From Melampsora larici-populina 98AG31 (Eukaryota; Basidiomycota; Pucciniomycetes; Pucciniales; Melampsoraceae): 64,000 bases of DNA. The stretch covers positions 1,085,283 through 1,149,282 of the forward strand of contig NW_006768779.1 of the NCBI RefSeq assembly GCF_000204055.1, read 5' to 3'. The translations under genes were made by a program, and so were the position numbers. This document shows, piece by piece, positions 23,133 to 34,960 of the stretch. How positions within the stretch are numbered: position 1 is the stretch's first letter; the number at the start of each line of letters is the position of its first letter. The notes beneath the pieces were generated by a model. It ran no database searches. It saw only the letters and a program-made list of their open reading frames with translations, and was not told where the DNA came from.

Positions 23133-26100
23133 TTGTTCATCGCCTTGTACGTGATACACACCTGCATGACCCCCCCACCTTCGACCCGCAGCGTCTCTAC
23201 CAATCTTATACCCGGGATAGACGATCCCGAGAGCATCATCCGCCTCTCAAATACGCCTTCCCCACATTTTCATCATCGTTCCATCGAAGAGACGGGGAGA
23301 TACGACACCGATAGAGTCCTCTTCGCTAGCGTACCCCCCAAGCTGATCCCCGCATCTGAAAGACCCTATATCCCACCTTCTACCCCACCACGATCTACTT
23401 CGTTACCGGGAGCATTCCCAGCCAGTCCCGCCCCGGCCCGATCTCGAGTGTCCCGTCTTCAACTGGAAGAAACACGACTCCGACAAGATCTCCTAGCCAG
23501 ATCACAATCAATGCGTTCCTCCCCACTACACAATAGCGATACCATGACGAGTAAGCCTGACGATGACGAGACCCAGCCGTCGACTCAAGACCTACTCCGT
23601 GCTATGATGATTGCCCAAACTGCCGGTATACAGGCGGCCAACGAGGCAGCTGAACGTCACGCCAAATTGGAACAAGACCGCATCGCGGCTGCTCGTGAAG
23701 CCGAAGAACGAATCGCTGGCTTGGAAGAGCGACTTTTGCAATTCCAACTGAATGCGGCGGGCCAACCACCATCTCAACCTCCTCCCCCTGCTCCTGCCAC
23801 AACACGAGAAGATCGCGGTCTCGATCTTACGCGATTCAAGTCGTCCGATGGACCGCAGTTTAAGGGTCCCTATCGGGACACCGAGGCTTTTTTGAGATGG
23901 TTCACATCTCTGAAGATATTTTTCCTTGTGAAGAAGGTCGAAAAGGACGTGGACCGTATTATTCTTACTGGTTCCTACTTGCTCAAGACCAATCTTCAGG
24001 CGTTCTGGGCACACAACATCAACGCCTTCAAGTCCATGTCTTGGGATTCCTTCAAGGAACGTCTATTTCGCACCGCCTTACCCTCTGACTGGAACGATAA
24101 GTTGCGCGAAAAGATTCTCACGCTACGCATGTCTTCCAACGAAGACTTCAAATTCTACTGCACACGAGCGAGGTCGATGCAGTCACTCATGAATCACGAT
24201 CGAGTGGAGATCGACGACTTTGACTTAGCAACACACATCGTCCTAGGTTTACTCCCAGAGCTGAAGTCTACTCTTCGATTGGACGGTCCTTTGAAATGAG
24301 AAGATTTTGATTTCATTAAATTTGAAGAGCGCTGCGACTTGATTTACGAAGATCTAGTTGTGAAGCGAGTCTTGTCACGTCGGCCAGCTGCTTCTTCAAA
24401 CGCCCGATTCAGTCAAAGCCCGAATGCTCCTCAAAGCTCAGCTCACACTACTACGCCCACCTCCTCAACAGACGCCGAAGAACGAAAACAACTTTTTTAC
24501 TGGAAAATTAATTCATACCTTGACTCCATGGGGCTCTGTCATTTCTGCAGAAAGCAGTGCGGCAGTGAATTTAAGCAATGCACCGGCACGTTCTCAAAGG
24601 AACGGGTCGTTTTCCCGCCTGGATACAAAGCACCACCCAAGCCTCAAAATTACACCCCGCCACGAGCTTGCCTAGCAGCCACCGCAGGACGTCCCACACA
24701 ACCGCCTGCTGGCAGACCTGCTCGAACAAACGTCGCGGCGGCCACTTGTCCCGAATACGATGCTGTGACTGTAGCGGCGTATGAGGAGATTGAACGTGAG
24801 CTGCAAGAGATAGCGGACAATGGTGAAGATGTGATTGTACCTGGAGAAGAAGGGTGCGTGGATCAGCCAGTCTCATTACCAACGGTGATACTTGAGCTAA
24901 CCTGCAACGGTACACTGATTCGTGCACTGGCTGATGCAGGCTCTGAGACCAATCTGATCTCGGAAAAAATGGTCGATATTCTTGGACTTCGACGTCGACG
25001 CCTTGTTAAGCCGACCGTCGTAGGCCTAGCGTTGGAGCCAGGAGGACAAGCGCCATTACTCACAGAATTCACGACTATCCCGTTGTTCCATCAAGGCTCT
25101 GGTCAGAAATTCGAAAGACCTTATGCAAAGATTGGCCAATTGGGTAGCTCTTACGATATCATCTTAGGTTCCCCTTTCCTCTCTCGTCACGAACTCTCTG
25201 TTTCCTGCGCGAAAAAAGCTGTAATTAGTGAAATTTCGGGTACTATGATGAAGGATTTTAGGCATGAATTGAAATTAAAGAAACAATTTGAAGAGTCAGT
25301 AGCCAATGATGTAGCTGCAAATGAAGAGAGCAGAGAGACTGCGCGTTGGAAAGAGTGGGAGACTCAGCTTAAGGTGAAGAATGAGCCCATGCTGAGTGAC
25401 AAAGTGACACCGTGGAATGTGATTGAGAGTATGGTTCTGAAGGAATATCAAGATGTTTTCCCAATGGACATTCCAGCTTTGTCAGAGGCAGCAGAGGCTA
25501 ATGGCGAGTTTGTTGATAGCTCCTTTCCAGAGAAGATGCAGGACCCATCCTCGAAGATCAGACATAAAATCATACTCACGGACCCTAACGTGGTGATCAA
25601 CAAAAGGCAGTACCCTTACCCGGCGAAGCACATGGGTGCTTGGCGAAAGCTGGTGGATCAACACGTCGCGGCAGGCCGTATTAGAAAGTCTTTGAGTCAA
25701 TACGCGTCTCCTAGCCTTATTATTCCGAAGAAGGACCCTTCCGAACTTCCAAGGTGGGTATGTGATTACCGCACCTTGAACAGTGTGACCGTCAGGGACC
25801 GTTCACCTCTTCCTAATGTGGATGAGTTGGTCAGACTGGTGGCTACAGGCAAAGTTTTTTCTATTTTGGATCAAACAAACGCGTTTTTTCAGACCAGGAT
25901 GCGTGAAGCTGATATACCACTGACGGCCGTGAAGACACCATGGGGACTCTACGAGTGGTGCGTAATGCCTATGGGTTTGACCAATGCGTCGGCGACACAT
26001 CAATCTCGACTTGAAGAGGCGCTTGGGGATCTGATCAACACAGTATGCGTTGTATACCTTGACGACATTGTCGTTTTTTCCTCTTCCGTCGAAGAACATG

Positions 26101-28166
26101 AGCAACACGTTTGCAAAGTCCTGGACCGCCTACGTGCAGCAAACCTGTACTGCAGCAGTAAGAAGACAAAGTTATTTCGAGAGGAGATCAAGTTCGTGGG
26201 ACATGTCATTTCAGGTGATGGGATCAAGCCGGATGAAGAGAAGGTTGAAAAGATACGCACGTGGGTTTCGCCTAAGTCATCAAAGGGAGTTAAGAAGTTT
26301 CTTGGGACAGTACAATGGATGAAGAAGTTCATTTCAGGACTCGAGAAGTACGTAGGCAAGCTCACTCCTTTGACGAGCAGCAAACTGGATCCCAAGAAGT
26401 TCAAATGGGGTGAGGCTGAAGAGGCGGCGTGTCAGAATATTAAACGCATCATGACGACACTTCCGTGCTTGAAAAACGTCGATTTCGATTCCTCAGACCC
26501 CCTCTGGCTATTCACTGACGCTAGTGGCTTAGGTTTGGGTGCGGCACTATTTCAAGGCAAGGATTGGCAAGGAGCTAACCCAATAGCTTACGAGTCAAGA
26601 CAGATGTCAGCTGCCGAACGAAACTACCCCGTCCATGAACAGGAGCTTCTCGCGGTAGTGCACGCTTTACAAAAATGGAGGATGCTTTTGCTGGGAATGA
26701 AGGTCAACATGATGAGTGACCACCATTCTCTTACCTACCTAATGAAACAATGATCGCTGAGTAAACGACAAGCCAGGTGGCTTGAGCAACTGGCGGACTT
26801 TGATTTGGATTTCCGATACATCAGAGGCGAGGACAACACCGTTGCAGACGCCTTGTCTCGGAAGGATATCGAAGACTCACAGACGGGAGCCAATACGGTA
26901 GCCGCCCTGGCGATGTCACATAGCTTTTCAGACGATTTCCGCCAATTGGTCCTCCACGGCTACGCGACGGACAAGTTCTGTAATGCTGTTGTGGATGGGA
27001 TGCCGCTTCGCGACGATTGTTACATTGACAATAGCTTGATTTTCATTGACGGACGCCTCCTGATCCCGAGTGGTAATGAATTACACACCAAGTTAATTGA
27101 CGAAGCACACCGTCGGGTAGGTCATCTCAGCGTCTTGAAAACGGTCGCAATCCTACGAAATGATTTCTTCTGGCCGAAGATGAGCAAGGATGTCGAGCTA
27201 CGCCTCAAGTCCTGCGAGGTTTGCCAGAAAACAAAGGCCCGGACGTCACTACCTAATGGACGCATGAGGACGCCGGAGATTCCGCTCACACCTTTGTCGG
27301 ATATCGCCATCGACTTTGTTGGACCCTTGCCTAAAATAAACTCGTACGACATGCTTCTCACCTGCACCTGCCGTCTCTCGGGGTTCACTAGGCTCATTCC
27401 CACCAACCAAACGGACACTGCAGAAAAGACTGCTTCTCGGTTCTTCTCAGCCTGGTCTGGTACCTTTGGTTCCCCTTCGACGATCATCAGTGATCGCGAT
27501 AAAGCGTGGTCTTCGAAGTTTTGGAAGTCACTCATGGAGCGGCTCAACATTTCATTCCACCGCTCCTCAGCCTTCCACCCTCAAGCGGACGGACGGAGCG
27601 AAAGAACTAACAAGACAGTGGGACAGATTCTACGGACGTTCACGTCGAAACGTCAGACCCGATGGCTGGAGTCGCTTCCCTCAGTTGAATTCGCGATAAA
27701 CAGTGCGGTCAACGTAGCAACTGGGTTATCGCCGTTCGAGACCATCTTCGGACGCCGTCCCAATCTCTTTCCTTCCAAAGATTCCATCAACGACTCACCG
27801 GCTGCCCTCGAGACTTGGCTTCGTCAACGTGAGGGTACCTGGGCTCAAATTTGTGACAATCTCTGGGCCAGTAGAGTAGTACAAGCACTTCATCACAACA
27901 AACGTCATTCAGACGTGTCAGTGAAGGTCGATGACTGGGTCCTTTTAGACTCTGGTGACTGGCGAGGCAGACACACAGGTGGCGTCGACAAATTGAAGGA
28001 GCGCTATGAAGGGCCCTACAAAGTGTTAGATACGTTCAATAACGGTCAGAGCATTCGACTTGACTTACCAGAAGGCGACAAGCGGCACAACGTCTTCAAT
28101 ATTTGCAAGCTCAAACTATTCGTGGAACCGGAGAACTTGGTGTATGGGTCAAATGACCAAAAGTAA
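23133..28166 (+). pseudogene. gypsy-2 Gag-Pol polyprotein, one frame with two TGA stops
   Basis: One 1678-codon frame; the first Met may be at 23133 or 23166. Order: Pro/Ser-rich N-terminus; coiled coil (about 150-205); gag core with ETFLRW-like AFLRWFTSLK (about 250-390); Cys4 knuckle C-x2-C-x3-C-x6-C (about 469-483); protease DAGSETNLIS (about 600); RT with VVYLDDIVVFS (about 974); RNase H FTDASG (about 1127); integrase zinc part (GHLSVLKT ... CEVCQKTKA) and core (DFVGPLP, SDRDKAW, DGRSERTNK). Stops are TGA at 24297-24299 (between gag core and knuckle) and 26751-26753 (in RNase H, where gypsy-1 has Arg). Both fit CGA. Downstream, 28167-28582 is a pyrimidine-rich 3' untranslated region. Confidence 0.9.
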
Positions 28167-28582
28167 GTTCTCACCTTTGTATGCACCGCCGGGCCTTCTA
28201 CGTCGTCGTTGTAAAAGCATTACCTTGGCCACGCTGTGAGCATCAAATTGGACCTTTGCATACTATCACTTTACAGACCATACGACGACACTCGACTGGC
28301 GGACATCTGGCTTTCTATTGTTTCCTTTTTCTCTTGTCTTTCTCTTTTTTTTTTTTCTCTCTTTTCCTTTTTTTTCTTTCTTTCTTTCATTTTGTCTTTT
28401 GTTTGTTTTATCAACTTCACAGGTCAACACACTTTACCTCAGCAGGGCCTCGACCGCATTAGTCTTGATTATTATTAATTTTTTGCTTTCTTTCTCTCTC
28501 TTACACCTCTCATTCATTTTCCCCCGCTCCATGCTCATCTCACGTCGCATACCTGCATAAAGCCTTTTGTAGGGGGGGAGAA

Positions 28583-28962
28583 TGTAATGATGTACACATC
28601 ATTACTTAGTAGTACAGATACCTAGACTTAAGGCTTAACCGTTTTCATACTTCATTCTGTTTCCTCGCACGCAATCCTGGCTCCTTAGGGAATTTGAGCT
28701 GATCTCGTACTCATTATCTTTGGAGCTAGGTGAGCACTTACTATATATACTTTCTTTCTATTTTCATTTCATCATCATTGTATTTCTCATTCCCTTAGGG
28801 AATTTGAGCTGATCTTGTACTCATTATCTTTGGAGCTAGAAATATAAGTTATACGTTGGTTCTAGAAACTCCAAAGTCCACTACGTGGCATTTGATCCTC
28901 AGTTCCCTCCAAGAAAGACCCTTCAAGAGATTCCTTCGAGTGAGGACTATTAGTCCTTTACA
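28583..28962 (+). repeat. 3' LTR of gypsy-2
   Basis: 380 bp, about 98% identical to the 5' copy, with the same internal 47-bp direct repeat. Confidence 0.95.
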
Positions 28963-29150
28963 CATTGTTCTTCTGCAAACTTGCTAGCTTTTTCTTTGTT
29001 ATCCACTACTCCCATTTCTTGACTTAACTGTGTGATTGACTCAAGAGTGAGGCTTGAGTCTTTGGGTTTCACAAACACTGTGTCACCCACCCAGCAGAAT
29101 GCTGCCAGTAGCAGAGAACATCTCAAAATCACCACCTTCCAAGCATATGC
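28963..29150 (-). pseudogene. 5' piece of the unrecognised frame cut by gypsy-2
   Basis: An open minus-strand frame with VVILRCSLLLAAFCWVGD, a charged segment with LESITQLSQEMG, then KASKFAEEQ at the insertion point. It continues in frame at 22621 once the retrotransposon is removed. Upstream the frame can be read to about 29185, or an intron with a GTAAGC donor may start there. Function unknown. Confidence 0.45.
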
Positions 29151-29209
29151 TACATGGCCAAGCTTACATAGCCTGTGATGCCACCAACATTCATCCTGGT
29201 GTCCAGCAG

Positions 29210-29415
29210 CACTGCCAACATAGATGCCTCGGGTTGCGGAATCCGAGGCATCATCGGAGGTAAAACCTCGGACAAGGTCTGTCCGAGGTTTTTGTCCGAG
29301 GTAATCTTCTGCACTGGGAATTGCCTCGGATCAAAACCTTGGACAGCTTCTGTCGGAGGTTGGTAATCCGATAATACCTCGGATTGAAAAATCCGAGGTA
29401 AATATGTTGGCGGTG
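29210..29415. mobile_element. CACTG-ended MITE, copy 2 (206 bp)
   Basis: Starts CACTGCCAACATAGATGCC and ends GTTGGCGGTG. CAG is duplicated (29207-29209 and 29416-29418). The internal CCTCGGATT/AATCCGAGG motifs correspond to CCTTGGATT in copies 1 and 3, again a CpG versus TpG difference. Confidence 0.8.
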
Positions 29416-29575
29416 CAGTACTTGCTCTTCAGACATCAGTATCATCAGATACTTCCATTGATTGGGGCAAGTGGTTACCTGCCAGTATGCTTTAGCCCAG
29501 TCAAAGATAGCTAAAAAAAACTTGTTCTGTTGTTGTAAACAGGAAGTTGACTACAACCTGATATTTATCCCATGT

Positions 29576-30197
29576 CACTGTGAACATCATTCAACTTCCC
29601 CAAATTGGAAGAGGAAAATGATCAATAGTACAGTTTTTCATAGAAGGATCCAAAACTGCACACCTGAGCCATAACACCCAAACTAGATATGTGCAGCAAG
29701 CTAAGTAAATAGTTGTCTATCATGTACATACAGGTCTGCTCAGTTTTTTGCCCATCGGGATAAATAAATCACATGTTATACCACATGTAACTTTCTTGAC
29801 TTCACAAAAATTGTCCCAAAAATTCACTACATATGACTATGTAGCTGCTCACACATTAATGTTGAAGCTATTTCACAGTAACAGAAAGGGTGTTACATGC
29901 AGTTGGGTTGATGAGATTACACCAAAACGTTGAGTAAGTGTATGTAGTCAATTTTTTGAATCCTTTTGTCAATCTGAAAAAAATAACAGCATGTGTTACA
30001 TATGAATAACTTATCCTGATGAGCAGATAACTGAGCAGAACTGTATGTACATGATAACCACCTATTCACTGAGCCTGCTACACATATGTAATGTGGGTGT
30101 TATGGCTCAGGTGTGGAGTGATAGATCATTTTATGACAAACATAATTGCAATCATTTTTTCCCGCCCAAGTGGGGAAGTTGAATAATGTTTGCAGTG
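29576..30197. mobile_element. Fold-back element A with long inverted repeats
   Basis: Starts CACTGTGAACATCATTCAAC and ends with the near-complement. The arms are about 250 bp and include ACACCTGAGCCATAACACCC and CATGTACATACAG motifs. ATGT lies on both flanks (29572-29575 and 30198-30201). No protein is seen. A relative is at 34228. Confidence 0.7.
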
Positions 30198-31034
30198 ATG
30201 TGATCTCAAAATTCTCCTTGTTGACCTTGGTGTTTGTGGATTTTACGACTGTGTTGTTATGTGGAACCAGCAAATTGCTTATTGAATGTGTCCAGCTGTA
30301 TCCGTTTATAGCAGCTGCAATGGGACTTGCTTGGAAAAAACCAGTGTCTGTAAGCTTACTCCTTCAAGAAGGGTCCTGCCATCTGTCCTGCCACCAACTC
30401 AAGTCTGAAATTTTCTTTGATCTTTTATTTTGCTGCTAGAGCTGATGAGTGATTGGGGGGCAAAAGTATCTGACCCCTGGTACAACTACATCATGGATCC
30501 CTTGGTCAAGAATGAGTCTCAGAACCACCAGAATGTAATTAAATACTGGTAGATGGCCAGCCCACAATAGTTCACATTTCCATACATGGATGTTTGATTT
30601 GCATGATGCTTAGGGCCTTGGTGGGCCAATGAGGCTGGCTGTGTGACTGACTGTATGGGTTTTATACACTTGATTTTGTCAGACATGGGATGGATCTGGT
30701 TGGGACCCGTGGATTGTACTTCCAAGGATGGGGTTGGGCTGGAGTGGTGTTTTCTGCTTCTTTCCCCTTCCTCTTTTCAATTGGAGGAACCCAAGAGGTC
30801 CTATCCTCAGAGTCTAATTCAATGAAGGGACCTTGTAGTACCTCTGCCACATCTTTGATCAGTCAATCAATATTGTTTGGCAAGATGGGTTTGCCGTCTA
30901 GGCCAAAGTTTTCATGCTGCTGACGTGTGTTCCTATGTCAGGGTGGCTGTGCTATTACTTGGACAGCTAATTGGCCTAGACTTATAAAATGAGGTCTCTG
31001 AATTATGATAGGTCTTTCTATCTACGGCCTACCC
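30198..31034. other. Non-coding
   Basis: Short overlapping open frames occur on both strands. No conserved motif or splice pattern was recognised. Confidence 0.4.
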
Positions 31035-31950
31035 ACAGTGCCTACCTGGGTAGGTGTTGGTAGGTGCTGGAATTCTGGCGCCTGCCTGCTTTCAATCAAG
31101 GTAGGTGCCTGGTACCGGAATTTTTGGGAATATTCTCACACTTGGTAGGCCATAATTCTGATGCCTACCTAGCTCTAGCACCAGGTAGGCATCATGAAAG
31201 AGCAAGCTAGTATGCCTCAGAAAATGATGCCTACATGGGCTGGAAATTCATGTATGGCGTCTATATGGATTTCTAAAAATGTAGGGGTCATGTTTTTAAC
31301 ACCTACATGCTTTTTTGCCAATTTTATGGTGCAACACCGGCATTGAGGTGTGTAGCTGGCAGGACTCAGGAATGCACCTACAAAGGGTTGTAATGTGAAT
31401 TCCGACCTTTTGTTGACAAGGTTTTTGGGCACTTAATGACACATTCACAGCACCTACAGTAGTACAAAATGTGCGTGAGAGTGAAGGCTTTCATTTCAGC
31501 TAACTCTCAGCTTTATAGCACCTATACTTGCTGAGATGATAGGATGTAACGGTCAAAAACAGCCCTAAAATCAAATGTTGGAATCAGGCCTTGGCAGCAC
31601 CAAAAAAAATTCTGCCAATTGATTTTGTGCCAAAGTGAGAGAGGTTGAGCGCCTTGTAATAGGCTCATCTGATAGGCCTGATCCATGCGCATCTTTTGAA
31701 GTGCTCTGGACCTTGAGACAAGAAGTGGTGTGTTGTGTAGAGCCCAAAAACCAAAAAACAGGTTTCATTACAACCCTTTATAGGCGCATTCCTGGGTCCT
31801 GTGTAGGCATCCCTAATTCACGCCTATATCATCAGAATTCTGGTAATGCTTGGTCTAGACAAGGGTGGTTGTTGAAGACAGGCAACACAAATAAGAGTAC
31901 TTTGGTGGTTGCCAAAGATGGTTCAAGTAAATTCAAGTATTTAGGTGGGC
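31035..31950. repeat. Region rich in GCCTACC/GGTAGGC motifs
   Basis: More than ten direct and inverted copies of GCCTAC or GTAGGC lie between 31035 and 31330, with more spread to 31820. Such arrays resemble transposon subterminal regions. Ends and duplication were not identified. Confidence 0.4.
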
Positions 31951-32136
31951 GCCCTCTCTTTCCAACTGATGGAGAAATAGATTGAGTCTTGGAACACAAA
32001 AGATACATATAGGTAAAAGAATTGAGAACATGTATTGGGATTGATGCTCATTGATGTTAATGGGATTGTACAATTGTAAGTATCTAGAAAAATTGAAACA
32101 CAACACAACACAACACATAAAACAAATACCCAGGTA

Positions 32137-32753
32137 CAGTCGTTTTCAAAAAGGATGAAAATACAATCACAAAAACTTGGTCATGTGGTCTGTGCATGCG
32201 GTGGATGTAGCTGGAATGTGGGTGAATCCCAACAGCCAAATATTGGCAATATTCTCATACAGTCTACAAATCTCAAACTGTAACTTTATTATTGATTGAT
32301 ATAGCCTGACTTTGAGGCCCCCTCAGAAAGTTAATATTGCCGAATGGTATGGTGAAGGAGTGTTGCAGCAGCTAATGCAAAAGAGGTTCTTTTTTTCCAA
32401 GTTTTGGGGATGGCCTTAGTAAATTTGATGGGAATGTGCTAGCACCACAATCATCATCTAAAGGCAGCCAAGACCATAAAAGTAAAGACCACACAGCCGT
32501 TTTGAACGCGCTCCCCAAGCAGGACACGCTTGCCACGGCGGCAGCTTCATGCCATAGTGCCATCAACAATATAATTACCAGTGCAAAACACCGAATTGAA
32601 GTCGTTTGTAAGGCCAAAAAAGCACTATGGGTGGGCTGTATTGGCTGTATGTGGCTGTCGGAATTCGCCCACATTCCGGCGACATCCACCGCGCGCACGG
32701 ACCACATGACCAAGTTTTTGTGATTGTCTTTTCATCCTGTTTGAAGATGAATG
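32137..32753. mobile_element. 617-bp Tc1/mariner-type element with arms of about 95 bp
   Basis: The left end CAGTCGTTTTCAAAAAGG is nearly the same as the 99-bp MITE at 16445. The arms (to about 32232 and from about 32655) pair well, for example ACAATCACAAAAACTTGGTC. TA flanks both sides (32135-32136 and 32754-32755). Copy 2 of the surrounding segment (near 51980) has the empty site. No transposase is present; the open frame at 32436-32723 runs into the inverted repeat. Confidence 0.8.
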
Positions 32754-32991
32754 TACCATAATCTTGATTGTCTTTCAACAAGATGTTATTTTTTGACCTA
32801 GGTCAAGTTGTTCTTTTTTTGGGGACTTGAGGTTGACATAGTAATAAATAATGATTGGAAAAGTAGCTGAATTTAACAAACCAATATTTTTTGTCACACC
32901 TGTGTGTGCAAAATGGTTGGGTTTGGATTGGGGACAGCCTAATCACAGTGGCGTATGTCGATGGAAGGTAGGTCGGTTTTCGAACCTACAT

Positions 32992-33071
32992 GGCACTATA
33001 GCTCAGTTGGTAGAGCGCCTGCTTAACATTGTGTTCGCATGTTGTCCTGGGTTCGAGCCCCAGTGGAGTCA
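32992..33071 (+). tRNA. tRNA-like sequence, copy 1 (noncanonical)
   Basis: The D-arm (GCTC/GAGC) and T-arm (CTGGG/CCCAG around TTCGAGC) are perfect. The A-box TAGCTCAGTTGG and B-box GGTTCGAGCCC match Pol III consensus. The acceptor stem has an A4-A69 mismatch and two G-U pairs. The anticodon stem CCTGC/GCATG has one mismatch and needs a 7-nt intron, with AAC (Val) as the formal anticodon. The sequence is 80/80 identical to copy 2 at 50550-50629, although the flanks differ by 20-30%. It is more likely a tRNA-derived module of a repeat than a working tRNA gene. Confidence 0.5.
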
Positions 33072-33875
33072 TACCTTTTGTCGCCCACACAGAACATCAT
33101 GATAGATCTCAGTGCTTTTTGTGACTTAATATGTTCAAAATTGCTTGCAAATGAAGTCAATTGTGCCATTCTGGGAAATAGGTGAAGGTAACTGGTTATT
33201 TACTGATTGGAATATTGGGATTAGGTACTTCAAGTATGAAATGATTTAGTATTGGGTTGGGTTTCCGTTGTCTTCTTCAACCTTGGCAGAGAATGACATC
33301 ATTTGATTTCACCAATCACATCTACCATTTTCTTTGTTACCTATATGGCCCAGCTTCTTTATTGTCAAGGTCAGCAAGTTTAACAAGATATTTTTCAAGT
33401 TCCACCCTTCCCACCCAAGAAGTTTGTATGGTAAAAAATGTCTTTGTTTTTTTGTTCTAAGAATAACTCTTAAAAGTACATCTTTATCTTTATATTTCAG
33501 TTTGTGTATCCTTTGAAAATCAAATATAAAAAACTTTCCTATTCTTCATCAAATTGTGTTTTTAGTTCTTTTTTTGTTTATGTATCAGCAAAGAGAATAT
33601 TTCATTCACTATGATTTTTTCAAAGTAAGTTTCATTTTATGCAAAACAAGTCTTATAAATTGTTATTCCTTTTTTATAGTACTGCTTTACATTATTTTTT
33701 ACATTTGTTTTTTCAATAAGGTGTACTGCTAGCCAACCCGTTGGGTGTTGTTTGGTTTTAGGACATGATAATATATACATAAGTTTTAGCCCAGTGATTT
33801 TAGTGTCAGTTAGTGTCTTCTGTAAGTACTTGACAATATTTTGACCTGAAAAAAGGTTTCCAATAGGATTGTAGG

Positions 33876-34227
33876 CCATATTCAAACATAACAAAAGGAA
33901 AGCAATAAAGAAATAATCCACCTTGCCTTTCATGAAGATCAAGGAATTCTCAGAGTTTGACAACTTGTCCAAGACAAGCACATCTAACTTCTGTCACTGG
34001 ACTCTCAATCACCTCAACATCAGAATCCTGATAGATGTCTGAACCAGTGGGAACAGCATAGTCCTTCAAGGCTGAAAGCAATCAGCCCTATGATTCAGTG
34101 ATTGATATAGATAATTCAGAGAAATGTGATCATATACATGTGTGAATGACATTTAACTTTTGAGTCTTCATCAGTGCTGAACAGGAAGACAATTAGTTAT
34201 AAATATTCCAAGAGGTGGGTCTCTTGT
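33876..34227. other. Non-coding
   Basis: AT-rich. No feature was recognised. Confidence 0.4.
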
Positions 34228-34960
34228 CACTGTAAGCATTATGCACTTAGGGGATACAAAGTTAAAACTGGGATTTTTTCCCAGTTTCCCAGTTTTTGTT
34301 TTTGGCTGTGTTTGGAACTTTCCCACGTTCTCCCAGTTTCCCAGTTTGCGTTTTTGGCGGTATTTGGGAAACTGGGAAAAAACTCCCAGTTTTCACTTTG
34401 TATCCCCTAACTATCCCCAAGTGGAACTGGGGAAACAATGAGTATTGTAGTTTGTCATCGAAAGATCTATCACTGCACACCTGAGCCATGACACCCACAC
34501 TACATATGTGCAAAAAGCTGAGTGAATCATTTGCTATCATGTACATACATGTCTGCTCAGTTCCCTGCTCATCTGAATGAGTGGATCATATGTAGTACTT
34601 TTTATAAAAAATTTTCAGTTTGACAAAAGAATTCCAAAAATTGACTACATATACTGACTCATAGTTTTGGTGTAATTCCATTAACTAAACCTCATGTAAC
34701 ACCCTTTCTGTTACTATTGAATGGCTTTCAGAGTATCACATGAGTAGCTATGGAGGTATATGTAGTCAATTTTTGGAATTTTTGGACCATTTTGTCAAAC
34801 TGGAAAAAGTTACATGACATATTGCATGGGATTTACTTCTCCAGATGAGCAGGGAACTGAGCAGACCTGTATGTACATGATAGCTAATAATTTGCTCAGC
34901 TTGTTGCACATATGTAGTGTGGGTGTTATGGCTCAGGTATGCAGTTATAGTTTGAGTTTC
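34228..34960. mobile_element. Fold-back element B, relative of A, with nested MITE
   Basis: Starts CACTGTAAGCATTATGCAC like element A. It carries the same inverted CACCTGAGCCATGACACCC arms at about 34477 and 34920-34945. The right end is truncated or lost after about 34950. A 158-bp MITE sits in the left arm. Confidence 0.6.
34250..34407. mobile_element. 158-bp MITE with GGGGATACAAAG ends
   Basis: The inverted ends GGGGATACAAAG.../...CTTTGTATCCCC are flanked by TA (34248-34249 and 34408-34409). The inside contains repeated CCCAGTTT. Element A supports the empty site. It resembles the 3454 MITE in duplication and GGGG start. Confidence 0.75.

Larger units (their letters stand above)
22622..28962 (+). 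mobile_element. Ty3/gypsy LTR retrotransposon 2
   Basis: LTRs at 22622-23001 and 28583-28962 (380 bp each, TG...CA). The 5-bp target duplication CATTG is perfect (22617-22621 and 28963-28967). A polypurine tract GTAGGGGGGGAGAA lies just before the 3' LTR. The LTRs differ at seven sites, all transitions, six of them CpG versus TpG or CpA. The polyprotein is related to gypsy-1. The DNA after the 5' LTR again starts CTTTTTTTTT, with no clear tRNA-type primer site. Confidence 0.95.
31955..33875 (+). repeat. Duplicated segment, copy 1, with tRNA-like core
   Basis: Aligns, inverted, with 50215-52125 at roughly 70-80% identity by eye. Order: flank, tRNA-like core (32992-33071), then a short block that reads as coding in copy 2 (LQMNSIVPF region). 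It is interrupted here by a 617-bp MITE (32137-32753) and by a block of about 660 bp (about 33180-33838) that copy 2 lacks. Confidence 0.75.

Noticed and set aside
28318..28400. Long T/C run as a possible coding or regulatory feature
   Set aside because: Low-complexity part of the gypsy-2 3' untranslated region; the open frames across it are composition artefacts.
32436..32723. 95-codon open frame on the plus strand
   Set aside because: It lies within the 617-bp MITE and runs into its inverted repeat; the opposite strand is open too. No protein motif.
32992..33071. A functional tRNA-Val(AAC) gene
   Set aside because: The acceptor stem has a mismatch and two wobbles, the anticodon stem has a mismatch and needs an intron, and the sequence is embedded in a diverged dispersed repeat. 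Kept only as tRNA-like.
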